Positions 42,459 through 51,813 of a stretch of 64,000 nt of DNA are shown here, piece after piece. This stretch comes from Xylanimonas ulmi. GTDB taxonomy: Bacteria > Actinomycetota > Actinomycetes > Actinomycetales > Cellulomonadaceae. Made by a program: the position numbers and the translations under genes. The notes below the pieces were generated by a model. The model saw nothing but the letters and a program-made list of their open reading frames with translations. It had not been told where the DNA came from and searched no databases. The stretch's first letter is position 1; each line of letters begins with the position of its first letter. Location: the NCBI RefSeq assembly GCF_004216535.1, contig NZ_SGWX01000001.1, forward strand, positions 1,054,001 to 1,118,000. Reading direction: 5' to 3'.

Positions 42459-43622
42459 ATGCACCACAAGTCACGACGCGCCGTCGTGCTCGGCGCAGTC
42501 GCGCTGACCGCCAGCTTGGCGGCGTGCTCGGCTGGCGAGGAAGCCGCTCAACCCGCGAAGCCCGCCAGTACCGCCGCGGCCCGGTATGCCACTCCGTTGG
42601 CTGACGTCTGCCCGTCGACAGTGTCGCTCCAGCTTCCTTGGTGGCCGCAGTCTGAGTACGGATGGGCATACCAACTGATCGGTCCTGGTGGTGTCGCCGA
42701 CCCCGAGACCTACCGCTACACCGGACCACTCGGGAACACGGGTGTCGACCTGGAGATCCGCTCCGGGGGTCCGGCGCTGGGCGGCGAACTGCCACTGGCG
42801 ACCCTGTACAAGGACGACGACGTGCTTCTCGGTCAAACGACGACCGAGGACTCGATCGCGGGTGCGGCGGAACACCCGTCGGTGTCCGTGTTCACGTTTG
42901 AGCAGAAGTCGCCGCTCGTGTTCTTCTGGGGGGCGGACGACTGGGACTTCCAGACGATCTCGGATATTCGCGACGCAGGAGTCACGCTCCAGGCGTTCGA
43001 GGGTGCGACATATCTTGACGTGCTCACTGCGAAGGGGCTGCTCGAGCCTGGCCAGATTGACGGCGGGTATGACGGCACGCCGGCGAGGTTCGTCGCCGAG
43101 GACGGCAGGATCGTCTCTCAGGGCATCATCACCTCCGAGGTCTACAGCTACGAGCACGACATCCCCGCGTGGGACAAGCCGGTGAAGTACGTCAAGGTCG
43201 GAGACGAGTACGAGGCCTATCACTCTGAGGTCGCGATACGGTCCGACAAGTTGGATGAGAACCGAGCGTGCTTGGAGAAGCTCGTGCCGTTGCTGCAGCA
43301 GGCCGCCGTGGACTACTGGACGGACCCGGCCTCAACGAACCAAGTGCTGCTCGATGTCGTCGATGCGTTCGAGGGCGCCTGGCAGCTGAGCGCGGGTCTC
43401 AATGACTTCGCGGTGGAGGTCGCCTTGAAGGAGGGGATCGTCGCGAACGGCCCCGACCACGTGTTCGGTAGCCACGACCCGGCCAGGCTGGATCGCTTCA
43501 TCGCCGACGTGAGCCCAGCACTCGCGAGACAAGGCATTGCGGTGAAGGAAGGCCTGACGAGTTCTGACATCGCGACGAACGAGTTCCTTGACCCGTCCAT
43601 CGCGCTGCCTGAGCAGCCGTGA
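42459..43622 (+). CDS. ABC transporter solute-binding lipoprotein (NitT/TauT type)
   Basis: 387 residues. A lipoprotein signal peptide with lipobox LAAC (cleavage before Cys about residue 24) precedes the NMT1/SsuA-like fold, seen as LPWWPQSEYGWAYQLIG, then VFTFEQKSPLVFFWG and GRIVSQGIITSEVYSYE. It would capture the substrate outside the membrane for the NitT/TauT permease encoded just upstream, which is disrupted. ATG 42459 has a ggag nine bases before it; ATG 42441 is the alternative. The stop overlaps the next start. Confidence 0.85.
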   Translation: MHHKSRRAVVLGAVALTASLAACSAGEEAAQPAKPASTAAARYATPLADVCPSTVSLQLPWWPQSEYGWAYQLIGPGGVADPETYRYTGPLGNTGVDLEIRSGGPALGGELPLATLYKDDDVLLGQTTTEDSIAGAAEHPSVSVFTFEQKSPLVFFWGADDWDFQTISDIRDAGVTLQAFEGATYLDVLTAKGLLEPGQIDGGYDGTPARFVAEDGRIVSQGIITSEVYSYEHDIPAWDKPVKYVKVGDEYEAYHSEVAIRSDKLDENRACLEKLVPLLQQAAVDYWTDPASTNQVLLDVVDAFEGAWQLSAGLNDFAVEVALKEGIVANGPDHVFGSHDPARLDRFIADVSPALARQGIAVKEGLTSSDIATNEFLDPSIALPEQP

Positions 43623-44224
43623 GCGCCACAATCGACGAGGGTGGCGCTGTCATCGACCGCGTCGGCTGGGTCGCCGCTGTGCCTATAGAGCAAGCCACAG
43701 GCACTTTGAAGGAGGCGTATGACTGGCAGGCGGCCGTGATCGGTGAGCCGACCGAGTTCACCAGGTTGGGCAGCCTGCACCCGCACCTGGTGATGGAGCG
43801 ACTGCGACTGTACAAGGAGGTCGAGGCGGTCGTCTCGGGTCTCACCGAAGCTGAACGGAGGCTGACCGTCTTCGTGACCTCTGTGCTGAACGCGACGCCG
43901 CACTGTGCGTCCGGAGCCCAGGCCGCGCTTCGCCGCGCAGGTGTTGGCGACGAGCTCGTCGAGCGCCTCGGCGCAGACCCGAACGCGCTCACCGGCAACC
44001 CTCGCTGGGACGAGATTCTGCGGCATGTGCGGCTGCTCACTCGCACGCCAGGTGAGATCACCGCTGGCGACCTGGACCGGTTGCGATCTGTCGGTCTGGA
44101 CGACCGGGACATCGTCGCGTTGAACAATCTCTCCGCGTACTACAGCTACATCAACCGGGTGGCGACCGGGCTCGGGTTGCGGACGTCGATTCCTGACGCC
44201 CACTCCGCGGCCGCTCCGCGGTGA
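43619..44224 (+). CDS. AhpD/carboxymuconolactone decarboxylase-like protein
   Basis: 201 residues. The all-helical CMD/AhpD fold is suggested by LHPHLVMERLRLYKEVE, LTEAERRLTVFVTSVLNATP, HCASGAQAALRRAG and the C-terminal LNNLSAYYSYINRVATGLG. Peroxidase-type relatives have a CxxC pair; here only one Cys is present (HCASG), so a thiol-peroxidase activity is doubtful and a hydratase or decarboxylase role is possible. It is coupled to the lipoprotein gene before it and the luciferase-like gene after it by 4-bp overlaps. Confidence 0.75.
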   Translation: MSATIDEGGAVIDRVGWVAAVPIEQATGTLKEAYDWQAAVIGEPTEFTRLGSLHPHLVMERLRLYKEVEAVVSGLTEAERRLTVFVTSVLNATPHCASGAQAALRRAGVGDELVERLGADPNALTGNPRWDEILRHVRLLTRTPGEITAGDLDRLRSVGLDDRDIVALNNLSAYYSYINRVATGLGLRTSIPDAHSAAAPR

Positions 44225-45210
44225 TCGCGTTGCCCCGCCGGGGCGTCTGGCTGTTCCCCAGCGCCCCGGCGCACGCGCTCGTCGAGGCAGCGGTCACGGC
44301 AGAGCAACGAGGACTGGACGAGTTCTGGCTCGGCGACGAGGGTCCTGCGCGAGACCCGTTCGCGGTGCTTGCCGCCGCGGCGGTACGGACCTCCCGGATC
44401 CGACTGGGCGTCGCTGTGACGAACCCATACCTGCGCCATCCGGTGGCGCTGGCTGCGCACGCCATGACCATCGACGAGCTGTCGGGGGGACGGTTCGTGC
44501 TCGGCCTCGGACCGGGTGGGAATGTCGCGCTCGGCCCGGCCAATGTGCCTCGGACCAGGCCGCTGGCCACCGTGCGCGAGGCTCTGCACACTGTCCGGGC
44601 AGTCACCGCCGGTCGGGCAGAGGCTGGTTACGCTCCGCCCGCGGGCGCATTCACCCGGCCCAGGGTGCGGATCGTCATCGGATCGCGCAGCCGCGGGTTC
44701 CAGGAGTTGGCGTCACGCGAGGCCGACGGTGTATTCCTCGGAGGGGTTCCGGAGCCGTTGATCGGGCAGACCGTCGCATGGGCGCGTTCTGTGCGACCCA
44801 TCGAGGTGGCGCTGTACGGCACAGCCGCGCTCGGCGATACGGTCACTGAAGAGGTGCGCCCTCAGCTCGTCATGCCTCTGGCAGACTCCCCACCGCACGT
44901 CCACGAGGCGCTGGGCCTGGACCCGGTTCGCCTGAGAGCCGCCGCCAACGCCCTGGCGGCCGGCGATGCGGGTCCAGCGCGTCGTCTGGTTAGCGACGAT
45001 GTGCTCAGCGCCATGGTGCTTCACGGTTCCCCACGAGAGATTGGCCGACGGCTGCGTGGTTGGTTGACGCACCGGTCTGACTCGATCGGCCTGAGCATCA
45101 CCGCGGATGATCCAGTGCAAGCCGTTGCCGACGCCGCACAGGCGCTTGCGACGCTCAGCGCCACCTCGACTGCCGCCGACGGTGTGGCGAACCCCGAGGT
45201 GGCGCGGTGA
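44221..45210 (+). CDS. Luciferase-like (LLM) flavin/F420-dependent oxidoreductase
   Basis: 329 residues, the usual family length. TIM-barrel landmarks are AVTAEQRGLDEFWLGDEG, IRLGVAVTNPYLRHP and LSGGRFVLGLGPGGN. IVIGSRSRGFQELASREAD follows as the flavin/F420 phosphate region, and the end carries VLHGSPREIGRRLRGWL. It would oxidise the product of the amidohydrolase or FAD dehydrogenase, though the order of reactions is unknown. GTG 44221 overlaps the previous stop. A strong hairpin follows at 45343. Confidence 0.85.
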   Translation: MIALPRRGVWLFPSAPAHALVEAAVTAEQRGLDEFWLGDEGPARDPFAVLAAAAVRTSRIRLGVAVTNPYLRHPVALAAHAMTIDELSGGRFVLGLGPGGNVALGPANVPRTRPLATVREALHTVRAVTAGRAEAGYAPPAGAFTRPRVRIVIGSRSRGFQELASREADGVFLGGVPEPLIGQTVAWARSVRPIEVALYGTAALGDTVTEEVRPQLVMPLADSPPHVHEALGLDPVRLRAAANALAAGDAGPARRLVSDDVLSAMVLHGSPREIGRRLRGWLTHRSDSIGLSITADDPVQAVADAAQALATLSATSTAADGVANPEVAR

Positions 45211-45342
45211 TTGCCCCGCACGGCTGAAGTCGGGGACTGTCGACTCAGCCTGCCAGTGCGGCGGCTGGTTCTGACCTCAGATGGGCCGTCACGGGGCGAG
45301 AGGCTCCGGGCGGCGTTGTCGGTGAGTTGGTGCTGATGCCAA

Positions 45343-45374
45343 GAACGCCGCCGAGCTCGTGCTCGGCGGCGTTC
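45343..45374. terminator. Bidirectional transcription terminator hairpin
   Basis: A perfect 14-bp stem (gaacgccgccgagc / gctcggcggcgttc) with a 4-base loop lies between two convergent luciferase-like genes. The T-rich tract after it is short (tcgttg), but position and stem strength support termination in both directions. Confidence 0.75.
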
Positions 45375-45422
45375 TCGTTGTCGCGACGGTGGTTGCCGTG
45401 CTGCCTGCCGCAGTCCGCGTCG

Positions 45423-46286
45423 TCAGAGTCCAGCCGTCAGATCGGCCAAGCGAGGTAGAACTTCGTCGACGAGGGCCTTCGTGGTCGCCAAGGACGCCTC
45501 GTCGTCATGACCCGGGATCAGAGACACGTCACAGACTCCCAGTGCGGCGTAGTCCGCGAGGGTTTGTGCGACCTCTACTGGCGAGCCCGTCACTGCGTAC
45601 CCGGAAAGATGCGCTGACGACGTTGGCTCATCGGTGACACGCACGGCAACTCGCAGACCGAGGAGTCCGCCGCCGCCCTCAAACCATGTTCGTGTTGTGG
45701 GTGCCAACTCCGCGGGACTGGCTCCGCGAGCTTGGAAGGGCCATCCGCGCTCCTGTGCCCGGCGCATGGTCGCAGCCCCTCCCGCGAGCCACAACTGAGG
45801 CGCCACGCCGTTGTGCGGGCGTGGGGAAAGCCGTGCCCCATCCGCCAGGCGTACGTGTGCGGAGGCGTACGGTTCTCCCGCAAAGGCCGCAACGAGCGCG
45901 TCCAGCAGGCCGTCGAGCGCGGCGCCGCGGGACTCGAAGTCCACACCCCGGTAGGCGAACTCGCTGGCCCAAAACCCCGGGGCGAGCGCGAGAACGTGGT
46001 TCCCGGCGGTGAGTTGGTCCAGTGTTGCCGACTGCTTCGCAAGCCACTGGACGTCGCGCAGCGGGAGCACCGACGCACCTAGCCCGACGCGGATCCCTGG
46101 GTGCTGTCCCGCGAGGTAGGCCAGCCAGGTCAGCGGCTCCATCCCGCCCGACCACACCGGGAACGCCGGCATCTCAAGAAGACCCTCACCCAGCCAGAAC
46201 GTGTCGATGCCTCCGGCAATGGCCACGTCGGCCACGGCCGCGGATCCATCTCGGGTCGAGGCGAACGGTGATATCCCGATGCGCAC
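45423..46286 (-). CDS. Luciferase-like (LLM) oxidoreductase, second type
   Basis: 287 residues. Landmarks are IAGGIDTFWLGEGLLEMP, IRVGLGASVLPLRDVQWLAK and LTAGNHVLALAPGFWASEF. VAPQLWLAGGAATMRRAQER marks the cofactor phosphate site and YAVTGSPVEVAQTLADYA the end. It is shorter than the 44221 enzyme and only distantly similar. It is convergent with that operon and alone on its strand. It may serve the same catabolic pathway under different control. Confidence 0.82.
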   Translation of the reverse strand: MRIGISPFASTRDGSAAVADVAIAGGIDTFWLGEGLLEMPAFPVWSGGMEPLTWLAYLAGQHPGIRVGLGASVLPLRDVQWLAKQSATLDQLTAGNHVLALAPGFWASEFAYRGVDFESRGAALDGLLDALVAAFAGEPYASAHVRLADGARLSPRPHNGVAPQLWLAGGAATMRRAQERGWPFQARGASPAELAPTTRTWFEGGGGLLGLRVAVRVTDEPTSSAHLSGYAVTGSPVEVAQTLADYAALGVCDVSLIPGHDDEASLATTKALVDEVLPRLADLTAGL

Positions 46287-46500
46287 GAGAATCCTCCTCG
46301 GTTTACCTGGTGTCGCTGTCGCCTTGCAGTTGGCTGAGCCAGCCTGCCGCGAGCTTCATCAAAACCTGGCCTCATCCGGACCATCAAGCGGTCTCACCTT
46401 CTGGGCATCTGTGACGTGATCTGGTGAGGGACGGACTGCACCGTCTCATCCGTTGAGATTCGGTACGCGGATCACGGGTTGCGCCCCGATCATGGGGGAC

Positions 46501-46593
46501 ATGGTTTCCAAGCCGAACGTCCTGCACCGTCTGGTGCAGCGTCTGGCTGCCCGAATGCGCATGCTCAGCCGCATGTGTCCCTGTCAGGACTAG
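46501..46593 (+). CDS. Possible 30-residue leader peptide
   Basis: A short frame with a strong purine-rich site (ggggga) just before ATG 46501. It is basic and ends in a cysteine-containing tail (SRMCPCQD). It lies 75 bp upstream of the winged-helix regulator gene. Actinobacteria have short leader peptides with terminal cysteines in front of sulfur-related genes, and this may be one of that kind. Confidence 0.35.
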   Translation: MVSKPNVLHRLVQRLAARMRMLSRMCPCQD

Positions 46594-46667
46594 CGCTCCT
46601 TGTCCCCCGACCTCCGCCGACCCTTGTGTCGGCGCCCGCGAACTGCGGAAGCGCATTGGAAGCCACC

Positions 46668-47249
46668 TTGTCTGTCACTTCACTTGCATCCCCCCGCGCT
46701 GCGGGACGAAGCACTTCGTCCCCGCGCGGCTTCGTCCTCACTGTCGACCTGACGGCAGTGGCCGACTGCGACCGGGCCGAGATGCTGCGCTCGATCTCGA
46801 CGCTCGCCGAGCTCGCCTACGAGTGGTTTCCGCGCTGTCGAACACAGGTTGCGCTCACCGGCGATGGCCGGCGGGTCCGTGCCGCCTCCCAACCTCCCGC
46901 ACTGCGCGAGCGCCTCGAGGCGCTCGGTAGTCACGCCGACATCTCGCTGGATCTCGTCAGCCGTACGGCGCGCGCATCTGGCCGGGAAGTCGAGTTGACG
47001 GACCGCGAGGCAGCTCTGCTCGCGTACTTGGCCCGTGTCGAGGATCGAGTTGTCTCCCGCTCGGAACTGCTCGACACGGTCTGGAGCGACGGCGCGGCGC
47101 CTGTCGGCGTGAATCGCACCGAGACCCGCACTGTTGACGTGCACGTACACAGAGTGCGCCGGAAATTGGGGCTGGCTGACCTGATCTTGACCGTGTGGGG
47201 CACAGGCTACCGGCTGAACCCGGACTATCAAGTCCGGCTTGTGTCATAG
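46668..47249 (+). CDS. Winged-helix transcriptional regulator (OmpR-type effector domain)
   Basis: 193 residues. The C-terminal ~100 residues are a Trans_reg_C winged helix: VELTDREAALLAYLARVEDR, VVSRSELLDTVWSD, the recognition helix and TRTVDVHVHRVRRKLG, and VWGTGYRLN. There is no receiver domain. The N-terminus (FVLTVDLTAVADCDRAEML) forms an alpha/beta domain of unknown type. I chose TTG 46668 because ggaag lies six bases before it. It probably controls the luciferase-like, DUF4438 or peptide transporter genes around it. Confidence 0.75.
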   Translation: MSVTSLASPRAAGRSTSSPRGFVLTVDLTAVADCDRAEMLRSISTLAELAYEWFPRCRTQVALTGDGRRVRAASQPPALRERLEALGSHADISLDLVSRTARASGREVELTDREAALLAYLARVEDRVVSRSELLDTVWSDGAAPVGVNRTETRTVDVHVHRVRRKLGLADLILTVWGTGYRLNPDYQVRLVS

Positions 47250-47471
47250 TCGACAAGCGCGGGTCGTCTCGCAGGTGCTTGCTCAGCCTTGGTATACCCC
47301 GACGGCCTTGCGCGGAGAGTGCGGGCGCTGGTTAGGTTCTTTGATTTCGCGCGGGCAATTGTGTCCCGACGAGAAGTGATAACTGGAGCACGCGATGCTA
47401 CAGTAGGCTCGCATCCCCACTACCCATATTCGACCCCTTTCGGGCACGAAGACTCTACGAGGGAGTTCTCG

Positions 47472-48341
47472 ATGGTTCGCAGCAACGCCTACGATCTACC
47501 CACCATCTCTGTTCAGGGGGAGATCGACCATCCACGCTTGCGAAGCCTAGGTTTCGTCGACCCTTCCGGCCATGCACAACTCGTCGCCCTCGGAACGAGC
47601 GGAATCGCTTACGACGTCCGGATTGGTGATCGTGCGGTTGGTTGGGCCGCCGATCACGTCGAGCCCGGCGTGTCCATCCGGCATTCAGACGTCGAGGCGA
47701 ACCTCGCTCTGGCGTACAACTCGTGCGTCGGGAACCGCGCGATCGTTGTGTCAGGACGGGCGCAGGGCGCTGAGGGAGTCGTGACCGGAAAGCATGGGGG
47801 TGCTTTGCCCACCGACCGACTCTTGGTGGACTTTTCCCCCGATGTGCTCGACAAACTGGTGATCGGCGACTCGATTCTGATTCGTTCGCGCGGGCAGGGT
47901 CTCGTGCTGCCCGACCACCCCGGGGTGAGTGTGCGCAACCTCGACCCGAACCTCCTTGACAGACTTCCCATCTCCGAAGTGGGCGGAGTGCTCTCGGTGG
48001 GGGTTGCGGCGCGTATCCCAGCCAGAGTGATGGGCTCAGGTATTGGAATGGGATCAGTCGCGCTGGGCGATTACGACATCAATCTTTTCGATGCGCAGAC
48101 CGTGGAGGAATTCGGCCTCGACAGGCTCAGGCTGGGCGACCTGGTTCATCTTGAGGACACTGACAATCGCTTTGGTCGTTCGTACCGCAAGGGAATGTCA
48201 ACCATCGCGGTCGTGGCACATTCCGACAGCGTCCTCGCCGGGCATGGCCCTGGAGTGGTGACGCTATTCTCGGGGAGCGATGAAGATCTTGTTGCGGTCG
48301 ATGATCCGGCAGCGAACTTGGCCGACATCTGGCGCGTATAG
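47472..48341 (+). CDS. DUF4438 family protein
   Basis: 289 residues, soluble, no signal peptide. It appears to match the DUF4438 family: DHVEPGVSIRHSDVEANLAL, VSGRAQGAEGVVTGKHGG, LVIGDSILIRSRGQGLVL, and GSGIGMGSVALGDYDINLFD. RLRLGDLVHLEDTDNRFGRS follows. Function is unknown; the relatives are often near amino-acid or peptide metabolism genes. ATG 47472 follows gggag. It is convergent with the peptide transporter operon (nearest gene end 48350). Confidence 0.65.
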   Translation: MVRSNAYDLPTISVQGEIDHPRLRSLGFVDPSGHAQLVALGTSGIAYDVRIGDRAVGWAADHVEPGVSIRHSDVEANLALAYNSCVGNRAIVVSGRAQGAEGVVTGKHGGALPTDRLLVDFSPDVLDKLVIGDSILIRSRGQGLVLPDHPGVSVRNLDPNLLDRLPISEVGGVLSVGVAARIPARVMGSGIGMGSVALGDYDINLFDAQTVEEFGLDRLRLGDLVHLEDTDNRFGRSYRKGMSTIAVVAHSDSVLAGHGPGVVTLFSGSDEDLVAVDDPAANLADIWRV

Positions 48342-48349
48342 TGGGGTAG

Positions 48350-49168
48350 TCACCGCGACGGGCTGCCAGATTCGGCGCCAGCTGTCGGCTGCAGCCCCAG
48401 GTCAGTGAGTCGGGGGACCGCAGCGATCAGTTTCCGGGTGTACTCGTGGCGCGGGCTCGCCATCACCTCGCGGGTGGGCCCGGCCTCCACGACGTTTCCG
48501 GCCACGAGCACGACGACGTCCGTGCACAGGGCTGACACAACGGAGAGGTCGTGAGAGACCATGACCAGCCCGAGCCCGCGGTCCCGACGTAGCTTTCGTA
48601 GCAGGTCGATGACCTCGATCTTGGTGGTCACGTCGAGAGCACTGACCGGTTCATCCGCCAGTACGATTCGAGGTTCTGTGATCAGGGCCCGGGCTATGGC
48701 GATGCGCTGGCGTTGCCCGCCTGAGAACTCGTGCGGCCACCGGGTTGCCATCGCCGGTTCCAGCCCGACGTCACGAAGGACCTGCGCCACACGGTCCGCG
48801 CGCGCGGCGCGGTCGCGCTCAAGCCTCAAGGACACGAGGGGCTCGGCAAGGGTGCTGCCGATGCGCTGGCGAGGGTCGAGCGACGTATATGGGTCCTGGA
48901 AGACAGGCTGCACCTCGCGGCGGAAAGCGTGTCTTGCCGCTTGAGAGCCAAGGTTGAGCTCGCGCCCGCTGACGCGCACTTGTCCGCTGGTGGGACGGGA
49001 CAGGCCGAGTAGGAGCGCAAGCGCAGTGCTCTTGCCGGACCCGGACTCGCCCACGATGCCAATTGACCGGTTCTCGCTCGCCACGAGACTGACCCCACTC
49101 AACGCCTCCCGGTCGGCCCTGCGGTACCGGTAAGTGACGTCGGCCAACTCCAGCGTCAACTCAGTCAT
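48350..49168 (-). CDS. Peptide ABC transporter ATPase (DppF/OppF type)
   Basis: 272 residues. Walker A is IVGESGSGKSTALALLLG, the Q-loop VQPVFQDPYTSLDPRQRIG, the signature EFSGGQRQRIAIARAL, Walker B IVLADEPVSALDV, and the switch His MVSHDLSVVSALCTDV. The end PRHEYTRKLIAAVPRL is typical of oligopeptide transporter ATPases. It would power substrate import with its partner encoded at 49161-49985. ATG 49168 overlaps that gene by 8 bp. It is the last gene of a five-gene operon (binding protein, two permeases, two ATPases). Confidence 0.92.
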   Translation of the reverse strand: MTELTLELADVTYRYRRADREALSGVSLVASENRSIGIVGESGSGKSTALALLLGLSRPTSGQVRVSGRELNLGSQAARHAFRREVQPVFQDPYTSLDPRQRIGSTLAEPLVSLRLERDRAARADRVAQVLRDVGLEPAMATRWPHEFSGGQRQRIAIARALITEPRIVLADEPVSALDVTTKIEVIDLLRKLRRDRGLGLVMVSHDLSVVSALCTDVVVLVAGNVVEAGPTREVMASPRHEYTRKLIAAVPRLTDLGLQPTAGAESGSPSR

Positions 49169-49985
49169 GCTGCGCTCCAATGGTCAGTCTCTCATCGAGA
49201 GCCCGTGCTCCAGCGACGAGCCGCTGGGTGTAGGGATGGGCCGGCTGACGGATGAGTTGCTGTGTGGGTCCTGACTCGACGACGCGCCCATGCTGCAGCA
49301 CGACGACGCGGCTGGCCATGGATGCGACGGCGCCGATGTCATGCGAGACGAACAGCAGGGACATTCCGCGCTGCTGGGCGACGTCGGCGATTAGTCTGAG
49401 TATCTCCTTCTGCACGGTCACGTCGAGCGCGGTCGTCGGCTCATCGGCGATGAGCAGCTGGGGGTCACAGGCCAGCGCCATCGCGATGGCGACGCGCTGA
49501 CGTTGTCCCCCGGAGACCTCGTGCGGAAAGGACCGCGCGATCCTGTCGGCGTCGTCCAATTGGACTTCGCGCAGCACGCGCCTGACCTCGGCGCGAAGCG
49601 GTGCGCCACGCAGGCCGCGACGGCGCCGCAGTGGGCCGGCGACCTGGCGCCCCAGGCGCATCAGTGGGTCAAGTGCGGACGTCGGCTCTTGGAAAACCAG
49701 CGCGACATCGCGTCCACGAACGGCGTTCCATGCTCGCTCGGAGGCGCCCAGCAACTCACGACCGCCGAGCGAGACTGAGCCTGTGGCATCGAGCGGCTCG
49801 GGAAGCAGACCGATCGAGGCCAGGGAGAGCAGAGACTTGCCTGAGCCCGACTCGCCGATTAGTCCCACCCGCTCTCCCGCCCCGACTCTGAGGCTGACGC
49901 CGTCCAAGAGCACTCGCCGATGCCCGCTCTCTGGAGTGCTCGCGACGGTGACCGTGAGATTGTCAATGCTCAGCACCCCGCTCAC
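49161..49985 (-). CDS. Peptide ABC transporter ATPase (DppD/OppD type)
   Basis: 274 residues. Walker A LIGESGSGKSLLSLASIG, Q-loop VALVFQEPTSALDPLMRLG, signature HEVSGGQRQRVAIAMALA, Walker B LLIADEPTTALDVTVQ, switch His LFVSHDIGAVASMA and the end QPAHPYTQRLVAGARA. The GTG at 49985 overlaps the permease stop in a GTGA arrangement, which favours this start over the open frame that extends further upstream. It pairs with the 48350-49168 ATPase. Confidence 0.92.
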   Translation of the reverse strand: MSGVLSIDNLTVTVASTPESGHRRVLLDGVSLRVGAGERVGLIGESGSGKSLLSLASIGLLPEPLDATGSVSLGGRELLGASERAWNAVRGRDVALVFQEPTSALDPLMRLGRQVAGPLRRRRGLRGAPLRAEVRRVLREVQLDDADRIARSFPHEVSGGQRQRVAIAMALACDPQLLIADEPTTALDVTVQKEILRLIADVAQQRGMSLLFVSHDIGAVASMASRVVVLQHGRVVESGPTQQLIRQPAHPYTQRLVAGARALDERLTIGAQHD

Positions 49986-50848
49986 CGCAGGCCTCCCGAC
50001 GCTGGATCTGCGTCGTCGCGTAGGCCATCGGCGAGAAAGTTCGCACCTACAACCAGAAGCACGACCACGACGCCAGGTGCAATCGCTCCCATGGGTGCGG
50101 TCAGCACCGTCGACTGTGCCTCCTGCATGAGCCGGCCCAGCGAAGCGCTCGGCGGCGGGACGCCAAGCCCTAGATAGGAGAGTCCGGCCTCGGCAAGGAC
50201 CGCGATGCCGAATGAGACGGCCACCACCACAGCAAGAGTCGGAAGCATATTGGGCAGCAGGTGCCGAATGGTGATGGCAAGGCGACCGGACCCAGAGGTC
50301 GCGGCAGCCGTCACGAAGCGCTGCGCACGCAGTCGCCGCGCCAAGATCCGACTCAGCCGCGCGACGTAAGCGCTCTGCGCCAGGCCTATCGACACGACAA
50401 CTGTCGCCGTGCTCCGACCCTGAGTGGCGCCGACGATCATGGCGAGCAACAGCGTCGGAAACGCCAGCAGGATGTCGAGCAATGTGGCAGCTGTGTCGTC
50501 GACCCACGAGGGCGCCCAAGCCACCGTGAGGCCGAGGAGCACGCCGATCACAGTGGCGATGAGCGCCGAACCGATGCCGACCATGAAAGCGATCCGCACG
50601 CCAACCAGGACCTGGCTGAGGAGGTCACGCCCGAACCGGTCGGTGCCGAGCAGGTGTCCGGGGTTGGGTGGCTCCAGACGCCCACCCGTCGTGTCGTCCA
50701 GGGCAAACGGTAGCCAGAGCAGGGACGTCAGCGCCGCCGCGGCGCAGAGGGCCAGAAGTACCACGCCCACGACCAGCGTGGCCGACGCTCGCCTCGGTGA
50801 ACCGTGCGAGGGGAGGGGCGTTTGGGGCAGTTGTGTCTGGGCAGTCAC
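49982..50848 (-). CDS. Peptide ABC transporter permease (DppC/OppC type)
   Basis: 288 residues with about six membrane segments. It has the DppC N-terminal signature PPNPGHLLGTDRFGRDLLSQ, the membrane-loop motif with ATSGSGRLAITIRHLLPNM as the EAA loop, and LAEAGLSYLGLGVPPPSASL near the end. It forms the channel with the DppB-type protein (50845-51813). It overlaps both neighbours by 4 bp. Confidence 0.92.
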   Translation of the reverse strand: MTAQTQLPQTPLPSHGSPRRASATLVVGVVLLALCAAAALTSLLWLPFALDDTTGGRLEPPNPGHLLGTDRFGRDLLSQVLVGVRIAFMVGIGSALIATVIGVLLGLTVAWAPSWVDDTAATLLDILLAFPTLLLAMIVGATQGRSTATVVVSIGLAQSAYVARLSRILARRLRAQRFVTAAATSGSGRLAITIRHLLPNMLPTLAVVVAVSFGIAVLAEAGLSYLGLGVPPPSASLGRLMQEAQSTVLTAPMGAIAPGVVVVLLVVGANFLADGLRDDADPASGGLR

Positions 50849-51813
50849 GAGTGGCTCCCTACGGCAACCGACCGCAGACGTGGGTCAACGAGGCGTTGAG
50901 TCAGATCTGCCGCAAACCCAACAATCAGTACGAAGAAGGTGGTGGCCAGCAGAGCTCCTTGGATGGATGGGTAGTCGTGCTGCAAAATCGCCTTCGTCAG
51001 CAACGCGCCAATACCCGGCAGTGAGAAGACCGCCTCGACGATCACGGCTCCGACTACCGTGGTCCCCAGCTCGATTCCAAGGATTGCGATCACCGGTACG
51101 GCGGCATTGCGCACACCATGCCGCCAGAAGGCCGCGGTGCGTGACATCCCCAGGGCTCGTGCAGTGCGCAGGAAGTCGCTGCCGAGGACGTCGAGTGTGG
51201 CCGACCTGATATAGCGAATCAGGAAGGCCGTTTGCCCACCCAGCACGATCGAGGCCACAGGCAGCGCTAAGTACCGCAGCACCTCTCCGGGAGCAGACCA
51301 GCCCTCGCGCGGATAGCCCCCTGAGGGCAACCAACCAAGCCGCAGCGCGACGATCCACACCAACACGAGTGCCACCCAGAAGACTGGTATGCCGATTCCA
51401 ACCTGGGACAGCCCGGACAGGAGGATTCCGTACCACCGGCGGTGCCGGACCGCAGCGACGTACCCGATGACGGTTGCCAGAACTGTGGACACGACGAATG
51501 CGATCACGACCATCGGCACCGTGACGCTCATCCGTCGCAGGACTTCGGGTAGGACCTCCTGGCCGCTGGCCAGCGAGCGACCGAGGTCACCATGGAGGAG
51601 ACCTCCCAACCACCTCCCGAGTTGTGTCCACATCGGCTGGTCGGACCCAACGGCCGCGCGCGCAGCGGCGATTTGCTGGGGGCTCGCCCCAGCGGACAGT
51701 AGGGCGTTGGCAGGGTCGCCGGGCAGGAGGTGCAGCAGTGCGAATATGACCAGCATGGCTCCGATCAGCGAGGCGACGAGCAATGCCGAACGTCGTCGCA
51801 GGTAGCGGATCAT
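50845..51813 (-). CDS. Peptide ABC transporter permease (DppB/OppB type)
   Basis: 322 residues with about six membrane segments. IRYLRRRSALLVASLIGAML is the N-terminal segment, LLHLLPGDPANALL the DppB hallmark, HGDLGRSLASGQEV the next, and ARALGMSRTAAFWRHGVRNA the EAA loop. ATG 51813 overlaps the binding-protein stop. An in-frame extension upstream to 51927 overlaps that gene and is not needed. Confidence 0.92.
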   Translation of the reverse strand: MIRYLRRRSALLVASLIGAMLVIFALLHLLPGDPANALLSAGASPQQIAAARAAVGSDQPMWTQLGRWLGGLLHGDLGRSLASGQEVLPEVLRRMSVTVPMVVIAFVVSTVLATVIGYVAAVRHRRWYGILLSGLSQVGIGIPVFWVALVLVWIVALRLGWLPSGGYPREGWSAPGEVLRYLALPVASIVLGGQTAFLIRYIRSATLDVLGSDFLRTARALGMSRTAAFWRHGVRNAAVPVIAILGIELGTTVVGAVIVEAVFSLPGIGALLTKAILQHDYPSIQGALLATTFFVLIVGFAADLTQRLVDPRLRSVAVGSHS

